Source of the DNA: an uncultured Spirochaetales bacterium
GTDB taxonomy: Bacteria; Spirochaetota; Spirochaetia; Sphaerochaetales; Sphaerochaetaceae
Assembly (NCBI GenBank): GCA_947306375.1
Contig: CAMZGJ010000004.1
Location: 1-18,357, forward strand
Direction of reading: 5' to 3'
Length of the DNA stretch: 18,357 nucleotides
Notes under the pieces: generated by a model
Seen by the model: only the letters and a program-made list of their open reading frames with translations
What the model was told of the DNA's origin: nothing
Database searches by the model: none
Position numbers and translations under genes: made by a program
Shown here: positions 9,686 through 15,739 of the stretch, one piece after another
Position numbering within the stretch: position 1 is the stretch's first letter
How the letters are laid out: each line of letters starts with the position of its first letter

Positions 9686-11269
9686 TCAAACTCCACTTGC
9701 TCCGTAGTTTGAAAGCACCCTTGCAGACGGGTCGTTCACATCACAGCCCTTCCAGCTCTTGTTGGGCATCCAGTAGTCCGGAATCATCCTGTCCTGACCG
9801 GGGTAGTGCTTTTCAAAAATCTCCCTGTACAGCAGGCTTTCCTTGGTAAAGGGCCTTCTGTATTCATACTTTCTGCTTAGTCTTTCAAAATCCGCATCCG
9901 AATAGTACTTCTCCGCATATTCCTTCAGACCGTCCACCATGCTGTGTCCCACGGCATCGGAGAAAGCAGCCTTCTGCCTCCAGAGAATGCTCTCGGGCAG
10001 GATGCGGTCCTTTTCAAAGGCCTTGCGGAGAAGATACTTTCCCATATTGTAAGTATTCATCTTCATTGCCGGGTCAATTGACATTACATACCTGACAAAA
10101 TCCAGGTCTCCGAACGGGACACGGCCTTCCAGTGAGTTGTCGGAAATACAACGGTCCGCTCTCAGGACATCATAAAAATAAAGTTCCCTTATTCTCTTCT
10201 GCGCCTCCTCCTGGAAGGCTGCTGCAGAAGGGGCAAAGTCCGTGTACTTGTAACCGAAAAGTTCATCCGAAATCTCCCCGGTAAGCAGAACCTTAATGTC
10301 GGTCTTCTCATGAATGGCCTTGCAGCACAGATACATACCCATGCTGGCCCTGATTGTGGTAATGTCCCAGGTCCCCAGAATTGAAATGACCGTATCCAGA
10401 TTGTCCAGGACATCCTGTATTGTCATTCTCACCTCCATGTGGTCGCTTCCTATGTAATCGGCCACCTGGCGGGCATAACCCAGGTCTATGGGGTCCGTAT
10501 CCATACCTATTGCAAAAGTCCTTATCTTTCTGCCCAGGATTCCGGCGGAGACGGCACAGACAAGGCTTGAATCAAGGCCTCCGGAAAGAAGGAATCCGAG
10601 GGGCACGTCCGCATCAAGGCGCTTCTCAATGCCCTTAATCAGTTTCCCGCGAATCTTGCTGCACACAGTATCAAGATCTTCCGTGCTGTAACTCTGAACG
10701 GCGGCGGGATCCGCATACTGAACAAACTTTCCGTCCATATAATAGTGTCCCGGCGGGAAAGCGGTAATTGTTTTGCAAAGACCCACAAGACAGCGTGCCT
10801 CACTGGCAAAGATAATGTTTCCGTCGGAGAGATATCCGTAGAACAGAGGTCTGATTCCTATTGGATCCCTTGCAGCCACAAGCCGACGTGTTTTTGAATC
10901 CCAGAGAATAAGTGCAAACTCAGCATCAAGGTCCGCAAACATGGCCTCTCTTTTCTCCTTCCACAGCGGAAGAAGAACCTCGCAGTCAGAATGACTTATG
11001 AAGCTGTACTTTGCCTCAAGCTGCTTCTTTACCGGCCTGAAACCGTAAATCTCACCATTACAGACCAGACTGTCGTTATCAAGATTAAACGGCTGCATGC
11101 CCGCTTCCCGCGGGTCCATGATTGCAAGCCTGTTGAAACCCAGATAAACGTTGTCTGCAACAGATCTGAATGCCTCGGCATCCGGACCTCTCATGCCGGA
11201 TCTTTCAAAGAAAGGTCTGACATCATCCGATGAGTAAACGGCAGATGAAAAACCGATAATGGAACACAT
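9686..11269 (-). CDS. asnB: Asparagine synthase, glutamine hydrolysing (AsnB type)
   Basis: 527 residues, slightly shorter than E. coli AsnB (554). It makes asparagine from aspartate, ATP and glutamine amide nitrogen. The class II amidotransferase domain starts MCSIIGF with catalytic Cys2, followed by FNRLAIMD and the substrate-binding NGEIYGF at residues 71-77. The C-terminal synthetase domain has the ATP pyrophosphatase P-loop SGGLDSS at 229-235 and GEISDELFGY at 331-340 (usual form GEGSDE-FGGY). EGRVPFGDLDFV and the RQKAAFSDAVG segment are also conserved. ATG 11269 is preceded by GGAGG about 10 bases upstream. As first gene of the operon it sits 45 bases from a consensus sigma-70-like minus-strand promoter, and it faces away from a LysR gene that may control it. 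Confidence 0.94.
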   Translation of the reverse strand: MCSIIGFSSAVYSSDDVRPFFERSGMRGPDAEAFRSVADNVYLGFNRLAIMDPREAGMQPFNLDNDSLVCNGEIYGFRPVKKQLEAKYSFISHSDCEVLLPLWKEKREAMFADLDAEFALILWDSKTRRLVAARDPIGIRPLFYGYLSDGNIIFASEARCLVGLCKTITAFPPGHYYMDGKFVQYADPAAVQSYSTEDLDTVCSKIRGKLIKGIEKRLDADVPLGFLLSGGLDSSLVCAVSAGILGRKIRTFAIGMDTDPIDLGYARQVADYIGSDHMEVRMTIQDVLDNLDTVISILGTWDITTIRASMGMYLCCKAIHEKTDIKVLLTGEISDELFGYKYTDFAPSAAAFQEEAQKRIRELYFYDVLRADRCISDNSLEGRVPFGDLDFVRYVMSIDPAMKMNTYNMGKYLLRKAFEKDRILPESILWRQKAAFSDAVGHSMVDGLKEYAEKYYSDADFERLSRKYEYRRPFTKESLLYREIFEKHYPGQDRMIPDYWMPNKSWKGCDVNDPSARVLSNYGASGV

Positions 11270-11301
11270 AAATCACCTGACCTCCATGAAAAGTCTCAAA
11301 A

Positions 11302-11320
11302 TTATAGTTAGAGATTATAA
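11302..11320. promoter_or_regulatory. Candidate LysR-type operator half overlapping the asnB start point
   Basis: TTATA-N9-TATAA forms a dyad (11302-11306 with 11316-11320). It contains the symmetric T-N11-A spacing typical of LysR-family boxes (T 11305, A 11317). It covers the -10 element and predicted start point of the asnB promoter. The sequence is AT-rich, so chance is a real alternative. Confidence 0.35.
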
Positions 11321-11342
11321 AAACTTGATGCATGATTAACAA
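11314..11342 (-). promoter_or_regulatory. Sigma-70-like promoter of the asnB-glnN-glmS-pyrG operon
   Basis: Read on the minus strand: TTGTTA (11342-11337), a 17-base spacer, then a perfect TATAAT (11319-11314). Transcription would start near 11307, leaving a leader of about 38 bases with GGAGG before asnB. It is the only consensus-quality promoter I see in the window, as expected for a housekeeping biosynthetic operon. Confidence 0.65.
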
Positions 11343-11353
11343 ATACATATTAT
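11325..11353 (+). promoter_or_regulatory. Candidate promoter of the lysR gene
   Basis: TTGATG (11325-11330), a 17-base spacer, and TATTAT (11348-11353) on the plus strand, giving a leader of about 90 bases before ATG 11451. It interlocks with the minus-strand asnB promoter, so the two polymerases would compete. This is the common arrangement for self-regulating LysR genes. Confidence 0.4.
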
Positions 11354-11361
11354 ATTATGGT

Positions 11362-11379
11362 TACGATATTTTTTACGTA
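11362..11379. promoter_or_regulatory. Weak dyad centred about 63 bases upstream of the asnB start point
   Basis: TACG-N10-CGTA with an AT-rich middle. LysR-family recognition sites are typically centred near -65 of the regulated promoter, which is where this falls relative to asnB. The arms are only 4 bp, so this is position-based inference. Confidence 0.25.
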
Positions 11380-11450
11380 TGATAGAAGTCTCATAAACAG
11401 CGTTTGTCGACGTTTAAAGGAAATAAAGGTATTAGAGAAGAGGTTTTAAC

Positions 11451-12329
11451 ATGGAACACAGGATTCTCAGGTATTTTGTCACGGTAGCAGAGGAACTTAA
11501 CATAACCCGCGCGGCCGAAAAACTAAATATAAGCCAGCCGCCGTTGAGCAACCAGATTCGGGCTCTTGAACAGGAGCTGGACACGGTACTGTTCATACGC
11601 GGAAAGCGTCACCTCCAGCTCACGGACTCCGGCAAACTCCTGTACAGACACGCAAAGGAAATCCTCAGCCTTGCCGACAAGACCTCAAATGAAATCAAAA
11701 TGATGGGCAAGGGAATGAACGGCACCATCTCCATAGGCCTTGTGGAAGGCTCGGCCCCGGACATAGCCTCCAAATGGATTGCCTCATTCATGCAACGCCA
11801 CCCCGACATCAGATTCCGCATCATGGACGGAAACTCGGACGAGCTGATTGAACGCCTGAGAAGCGGCCTGATAAACCTTGCCGTCATAACCTCCCCCTGC
11901 GACCAAACCCTGCTCAACAGCTTCAAGGTGGGCCGGGAAAAAATGACGGCCTTCATGAGCCTGGACAACCCGCTTGCCTCCCTGCCGGGCGATACCATCA
12001 ACCTTTCTGACCTGAAGGATCAACCTCTGATTGTTCCCAGCCGTGAGGCCGTTAACGACATGCTGTACAAATGGTTCAAGGAAATAGACAGCGAACCCCA
12101 TATAGTCTGCAAGATGGACAACTATCTGGACGTTGCGGCACTTGCAGGATGGAATGTGGGCATAAGCCTTTTCCCCAGAACGTCTTACGTCCTTAACCAG
12201 CGCATTGTTGCAAAGGAAATAGTGAATTCAGGCCGTTTTGTAGAATATCTGTTCGTATGGCTCAAGGGAAAGCCGCTCCCCGTTGCCGACGAATCCTTCA
12301 TAGACTTTGTCCGTGCAGGAATAAGCTGA
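11451..12329 (+). CDS. LysR-family transcriptional regulator
   Basis: 292 residues, the typical family length. The N-terminal winged helix-turn-helix covers roughly residues 1-60: RILRYFVTVAEELNITRAAEKL, then NISQPPLSNQIRALEQELDT, then LFIRGKRHLQLTDSG. A linker helix follows, and an effector-binding domain of periplasmic-binding-protein fold begins near residue 90 with GTISIGLVEGSAP. It is most like the BenM/CatR/CynR-style LysR proteins in the recognition helix, but the ligand is not predictable. ATG 11451 has AGAGG 7 bases upstream. It is divergent from asnB, so regulation of the glutamine operon, its own gene, or both is the default hypothesis. It converges on alaX with a 67-base gap. Confidence 0.9.
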   Translation: MEHRILRYFVTVAEELNITRAAEKLNISQPPLSNQIRALEQELDTVLFIRGKRHLQLTDSGKLLYRHAKEILSLADKTSNEIKMMGKGMNGTISIGLVEGSAPDIASKWIASFMQRHPDIRFRIMDGNSDELIERLRSGLINLAVITSPCDQTLLNSFKVGREKMTAFMSLDNPLASLPGDTINLSDLKDQPLIVPSREAVNDMLYKWFKEIDSEPHIVCKMDNYLDVAALAGWNVGISLFPRTSYVLNQRIVAKEIVNSGRFVEYLFVWLKGKPLPVADESFIDFVRAGIS

Positions 12330-12379
12330 CAACTTTGAGGTATGTCGCATTGTGTTCCCCTTTTGGGCACATAAAACAG

Positions 12380-12395
12380 CAAAAAGAGGGAAGCG
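12380..12395. repeat. Copy B of the 16-bp intergenic sequence, just after the alaX stop codon
   Basis: CAAAAAGAGGGAAGCG, identical to 4107-4122. On the alaX transcript it starts one base after the TAA stop and gives CGCUUCCCUCUUUUUG. The rest of this 67-base convergent gap holds only a weak stem, TGTG-TT-CCC with GGGCACA at 12351-12371, without a T tract. Confidence 0.6.
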
Positions 12396-12396
12396 C

Positions 12397-13563
12397 TTAT
12401 TTAACAGCCTTGCAAAACTCTTTAAGAAAGCCCTCAAGGCTCTCTTTATCCGTAACCTGGGACACCCCCTGATAGAGCGGAGGTTTTCCGCCTCCTTTTG
12501 CGTTGATTAAGGGAAGAAGGTCCCGCCTTAAGATATTGAAATCCATGTCCCTGGAGCCCTTGAGTGCTATGAGCCAGATTGTCTTGTCCCCTCTGACTTG
12601 CAGAACACACAGAGCAAGGCTGTCTATTGAGGCAACGGCATGTGCACAGGCTGTAATGTCGTAATCAGCACCCGCAATGAAGGCGCCGATTCTCTCTGAA
12701 CCAAGCCTGACTTCAAGGTCTGACCTGTAAACAGATGCTTTAAGTGCACTGTTTTCCGCTTTGAGTGTAGTTGCATCTGAAAGAAGGGACTGTACCCTTT
12801 CCTCAAGTTCTGACCCACCGCAGCTGAGAAGAGATCCAAGTTTTCCCATAATCTGTCTGTCTGAGACAGCCTGGTCAACTGCACTTCTGCCGCATCTGAA
12901 AGCAAGTCTTTCGTGGCCCCTTATCTGCTCGCGGCCGGCAAAGACAACCAGTCTTATCTCAGATGTATTTGCAACATGGACTCCACCGCATGCAATACGG
13001 TCAACGCCCTCTATCTCAACAATCCTGACTTTCCCCTGAACCTTGATGGAACGTCTGAGACCGAGGGCCTCTGCCTCCTCGTGGCTCAACTCAAAACAAC
13101 GTATGGGGTGAGAGTTTGCAATCTCCTCGTTGGCGCGTTTTACAACACTCTCAAGACTCTTCTCGTCTACGTGGTCACGGTCAACTTCTATGGTCAGAAA
13201 GCCCTCTCCCATATGTACGGCAACGGTGCCAATTCCCAGCATGGTAAACAGAAGACCGCTGAGCATGTGCTGCGCGGTGTGTGTCACCATGCCGTTGTAT
13301 CTGAAAGACCAGTCAAGTTTCTGCTCAACAGTCTGTCCCACGCTGAGCTGCGCACCCTCCTCAAGAATCAGGATACTGTTTCCGTCTTCTGCCTTTTTTG
13401 TATCCAGGACCCTGTATTGTCCAAGAAAACCCCTGTCTCCGGCCTGGCCTCCGCCCTCGGGATAAAAGACTGTTCTGTCTGTGGTGACAGTGTTTCCTTC
13501 AACACTCAGAATGTTGCATTCAGTGCACTTCAAATAGGGATTTTCCTTGTAAAGAAGTTCCAT
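12397..13563 (-). CDS. Alanyl-tRNA editing protein, long form (AlaX-L)
   Basis: 388 residues, homologous to the editing and C-Ala parts of alanyl-tRNA synthetase but lacking the aminoacylation domain. Such proteins hydrolyse Ser- (and Gly-) mischarged tRNA-Ala in trans. The zinc site is complete: HTAQH (residues 95-99) and CGGVH (192-196). The N-terminal part has TVFYPEGGGQAGDRG, the usual AlaX signature. A helical, probably coiled-coil stretch (about 250-275) leads to a C-terminal DHHA1/C-Ala-like domain ending in INAKGGGKPPLYQG, which defines the long form. ATG 13563 is preferred because GGAG stands 7 bases before it. ATG 13567-13569 overlaps the upstream stop as ATGA but would leave only one base after GGAG. 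It is the last gene of a three-gene minus-strand operon. Confidence 0.9.
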   Translation of the reverse strand: MELLYKENPYLKCTECNILSVEGNTVTTDRTVFYPEGGGQAGDRGFLGQYRVLDTKKAEDGNSILILEEGAQLSVGQTVEQKLDWSFRYNGMVTHTAQHMLSGLLFTMLGIGTVAVHMGEGFLTIEVDRDHVDEKSLESVVKRANEEIANSHPIRCFELSHEEAEALGLRRSIKVQGKVRIVEIEGVDRIACGGVHVANTSEIRLVVFAGREQIRGHERLAFRCGRSAVDQAVSDRQIMGKLGSLLSCGGSELEERVQSLLSDATTLKAENSALKASVYRSDLEVRLGSERIGAFIAGADYDITACAHAVASIDSLALCVLQVRGDKTIWLIALKGSRDMDFNILRRDLLPLINAKGGGKPPLYQGVSQVTDKESLEGFLKEFCKAVK

Positions 13564-13565
13564 TG

Positions 13566-14114
13566 TCATACTCCGAAAAGTTCTCTGAGGGTTTCTTTTG
13601 TGCTGTCCAGAGTACCCTGATACTGAGCATCAAGACGCTTGAGGTTCTGCTGGACTATCTGTGAGAACTTGGAGGGATCCACACTGTCGGGGTTATCGCG
13701 CATGGCGGCGGTAAGCTGCTGCTCAATGCTCTTTACGTAGTTCTCCTTCTCTTCCAGATAGCCGGAGAGGAACTGTGCAAGGCGGTCCATTGTGTCCCCG
13801 GCCTGTGAGTCTGCTGCACGGGCAACATCAGCAAGGCGCTCAAAGCGCATTCTGAAGGTTGTGTCGGTGGGCAGAGTTATGTTTGAAAGCACAACCTGTG
13901 CAAGGCCCGATCGTACAAGAGGCATGTCCTGCGCGCTTACCTTTGCCAGGTCTTTCTGAAGCTCCTCAAAACTCATTTCCATGCTGTTAAGATACTTTCC
14001 GGCAAGAGCCTTCCCTTCAAGAACAAGGCTGTCAGACCGCAGTCTGGCCTCATCCACTTCCAGCCCCTCCGTTTTCTCAAGGGCTATTTCCCAGGCAGAT
14101 TTAATACGTGACAT
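13566..14114 (-). CDS. Conserved helical protein of unknown function, probably spirochaete-specific
   Basis: 182 residues, strongly charged and almost wholly alpha-helical in composition. There is no signal peptide, membrane segment, cysteine or recognisable catalytic motif. It opens MSRIKSAWEIALEKTEGLE and ends with TKETLRELFGV. The middle has Gln/Glu-rich helices (LEEKENYVKSIEQQL) compatible with a coiled coil. I recall proteins beginning SxIKSALEIALERT in treponemes, annotated only as a domain of unknown function, but cannot confirm this here. ATG 14114 lacks a strong ribosome-binding site and probably depends on translation of the hydrolase gene 9 bases upstream. The stop overlaps a possible alaX start (ATGA). 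Function is unknown; constant linkage to alaX, if found elsewhere, would be the best clue. Confidence 0.8.
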   Translation of the reverse strand: MSRIKSAWEIALEKTEGLEVDEARLRSDSLVLEGKALAGKYLNSMEMSFEELQKDLAKVSAQDMPLVRSGLAQVVLSNITLPTDTTFRMRFERLADVARAADSQAGDTMDRLAQFLSGYLEEKENYVKSIEQQLTAAMRDNPDSVDPSKFSQIVQQNLKRLDAQYQGTLDSTKETLRELFGV

Positions 14115-14123
14115 ATTATCAGT

Positions 14124-15059
14124 TTACATTCCCGTGCTGTGTTTTTCCAGCCAGTTAAGGATTATGTCGTAAACATCCCGGCGGCCGGTTTCATTTAGAA
14201 TCTCGTGGCGCATTCCGGGAAGTAGCTCAAGGCTTACATCCGCAATTCCGGCCTTCCTGTAAAGTCTGAAGACTTTCTTCACTCCCTTGCCCATGTCTCC
14301 CACAGGGTCTTTATCCCCGCTTATTATCAGAAGAGGCATATCCTTGTGAAGCATTTCGGCGTTCAGGGCGCTGTTTGCGTACTCAATGCCCTCAAGCAGG
14401 TCCAGGAAGAACCCGTTGGTGCACATGAAGCCGCAATCCGGGTCATTCATATACTTCTGAACCTCCTTTCTGTCGGTGGAGAGCCAGTCAAAAGGAGTTT
14501 GCGGATTGCTGATTCCCTTGTTGTAAGAGCCGAATGAGAGCTTGTTCATCAGCTCTCCGGGACTTCTGGAACCCTTCTTTTTCACCTGACCGCGGCAGAT
14601 GGCCTTTCCCACCTTGCCCACAAGACCCTGACCGGCTCCGGTGCCCATGATTATCACGCCGCTGTAGAAATCCGGATGCATGACCATAACGGTACGGGCA
14701 AGGAAACTGCCCATGCTGTGGCCCATGAGAAAGACCTCCGGCGCCGCATATCTGGACGTTATGAAGTTGGCAAACTCAAAACAGTCATCCGCAACACGGC
14801 TCCAGCCGTCTGACTCGGCAAACCAGCCCCTGGTCCCGTCGGGACCGACCGATTTCCCATGACCCCTCAGGTCCAGTGCAAAGACAGCAATACCCCTCTC
14901 ATTGAGGTGTTTTGCAAATCTCTCATACCTTGCCGAGTGCTCTGCCATGCCGTGGATTATCTGGAGAAAACAACGTATTCCGTCGCCTGACTCGGGCATC
15001 CAAAGGTTATATGCCAGCTGCTGGCCGTCGGAACAGATGAAATGGTTCTTTTCAGGCAT
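14124..15059 (-). CDS. Alpha/beta hydrolase of the monoacylglycerol lipase type
   Basis: 311 residues, cytoplasmic (no signal peptide). The serine-hydrolase core is complete: an oxyanion region HGMAEHSARY near residue 36, DLRGHGKS (63-70), the nucleophile elbow GHSMG (113-117, Ser115), the acid in SGDKDPVGD (Asp251) and the histidine in LPGMRHEILNE (His285). The HGM-EHS and D-RGHG-S pattern is that of monoglyceride lipases/lysophospholipases. It probably hydrolyses monoacylglycerols or lysolipids; substrate is inferred from family only. ATG 15059 has GGAG 6 bases upstream. It is first gene of the operon with the small helical protein and alaX, and two palindromes lie in front of it. Confidence 0.88.
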   Translation of the reverse strand: MPEKNHFICSDGQQLAYNLWMPESGDGIRCFLQIIHGMAEHSARYERFAKHLNERGIAVFALDLRGHGKSVGPDGTRGWFAESDGWSRVADDCFEFANFITSRYAAPEVFLMGHSMGSFLARTVMVMHPDFYSGVIIMGTGAGQGLVGKVGKAICRGQVKKKGSRSPGELMNKLSFGSYNKGISNPQTPFDWLSTDRKEVQKYMNDPDCGFMCTNGFFLDLLEGIEYANSALNAEMLHKDMPLLIISGDKDPVGDMGKGVKKVFRLYRKAGIADVSLELLPGMRHEILNETGRRDVYDIILNWLEKHSTGM

Positions 15060-15071
15060 GTCGGTCTCCGG

Positions 15072-15090
15072 TTTATATAATTTATATAAA
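15072..15090. promoter_or_regulatory. Perfect AT-only 19-bp palindrome upstream of the hydrolase gene
   Basis: TTTATATAATTTATATAAA: 9-bp arms with one central base, 13 bases upstream of the hydrolase ATG. A third related TTATATA follows at 15094-15100. It may be an AT-rich promoter core or regulator site. Because it uses only A and T, symmetry may be partly accidental. Confidence 0.35.
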
Positions 15091-15116
15091 AAGTTATATA
15101 GGTTCCATATTTAGGA

Positions 15117-15138
15117 TAACACTCTACATACAGTGTTA
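15117..15138. promoter_or_regulatory. 22-bp operator-like palindrome between divergent hydrolase and phosphodiesterase genes
   Basis: TAACACT-N8-AGTGTTA, with perfect 7-bp arms of mixed composition, in the 146-base divergent gap. Size and symmetry are those of a dimeric regulator site (TetR- or GntR-like). No such regulator is encoded nearby. It could act on both directions, 58 bases before the hydrolase start and 67 before the phosphodiesterase start. Confidence 0.5.
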
Positions 15139-15205
15139 GCAAGAGGTAATATCGGCTCTTTACCAACATAATTCAAAATATTATCCTTATTAACTGAAAA
15201 CAATT

Positions 15206-15739
15206 ATGAACAACTTCTTACTAGTGGCCTCGGACGTGCACGGCGGCGTAGGGGCATTTGAAATTCTTTCTGAAAGAGCCTCGGCTCAGGGTTGTCTGGC
15301 ATTCCTGTATGCAGGAGACCTGGAAATAGAAAACTACTTCATTGCGGAAAAGCTCAGAACCAGAAACTACACCTTCATTCCCGTACGCGGAAACTGTGAC
15401 AGACCGTGGTCCTGGTAAGAAAACGGCGTGCCCTTCCCTCCCGTAGAAAGAAGCCTCTCATTCGGAGGACTGGATATCTGGATGAGCCACGGCCATATTC
15501 TGAGTGAGCCGGAATACGGACACTATGATGTTGTGATTACCGGCCACACCCATATAACAAGCCTTAGAAAGTGCAAAGACACGGTTTACCTGAACCCGGG
15601 CTCCGCATCAAGGCCCAGAGGCCGCAGCGGGGCATCCTACGCAACAATTGAATTTCAGGATAATGCAGTCTTATTTAACACCAGAGTCCTGGAGAGCGCA
15701 GATATAATTGAAAATCTTGTTGTAAGCTTCAACAAGTGA
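15206..15739 (+). pseudogene. YfcE-type metallophosphodiesterase interrupted by an in-frame TAA
   Basis: One continuous reading frame of 178 codons, the length of YfcE/MJ0936-type phosphodiesterases, broken only by TAA at 15416-15418 (codon 71). Before the stop are metal-site motifs ASDVHGG, AGDLE and VRGNCD; after it come MSHGHIL and GHTH, then LNPGSASRPRG. Both halves are needed for the two-metal active site. The sequence on both sides stays in frame and conserved, which points to a single recent nonsense substitution (for example GAA to TAA), a sequencing error, or readthrough. Canonical TAA stops in pyrG, alaX, the hydrolase and the AOR gene argue against general recoding. A GTG at 15428 could restart but lacks a ribosome-binding site. 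ATG 15206 also lacks one. The last 69 bases overlap the 3' end of the opposite-strand AOR gene. Confidence 0.8.

Noticed and set aside
12351..12371. Terminator between lysR and alaX
   Set aside because: The stem is short with a bulge and no T tract follows on either strand.
12913..13620. Plus-strand frame of 235 codons antisense to alaX
   Set aside because: The minus strand carries complete AlaX zinc motifs and a normal-length protein; the plus frame is a by-product.
15416..15418. General reassignment of UAA to an amino acid
   Set aside because: UAA ends pyrG, alaX, the hydrolase and the AOR-family gene at family-typical lengths.
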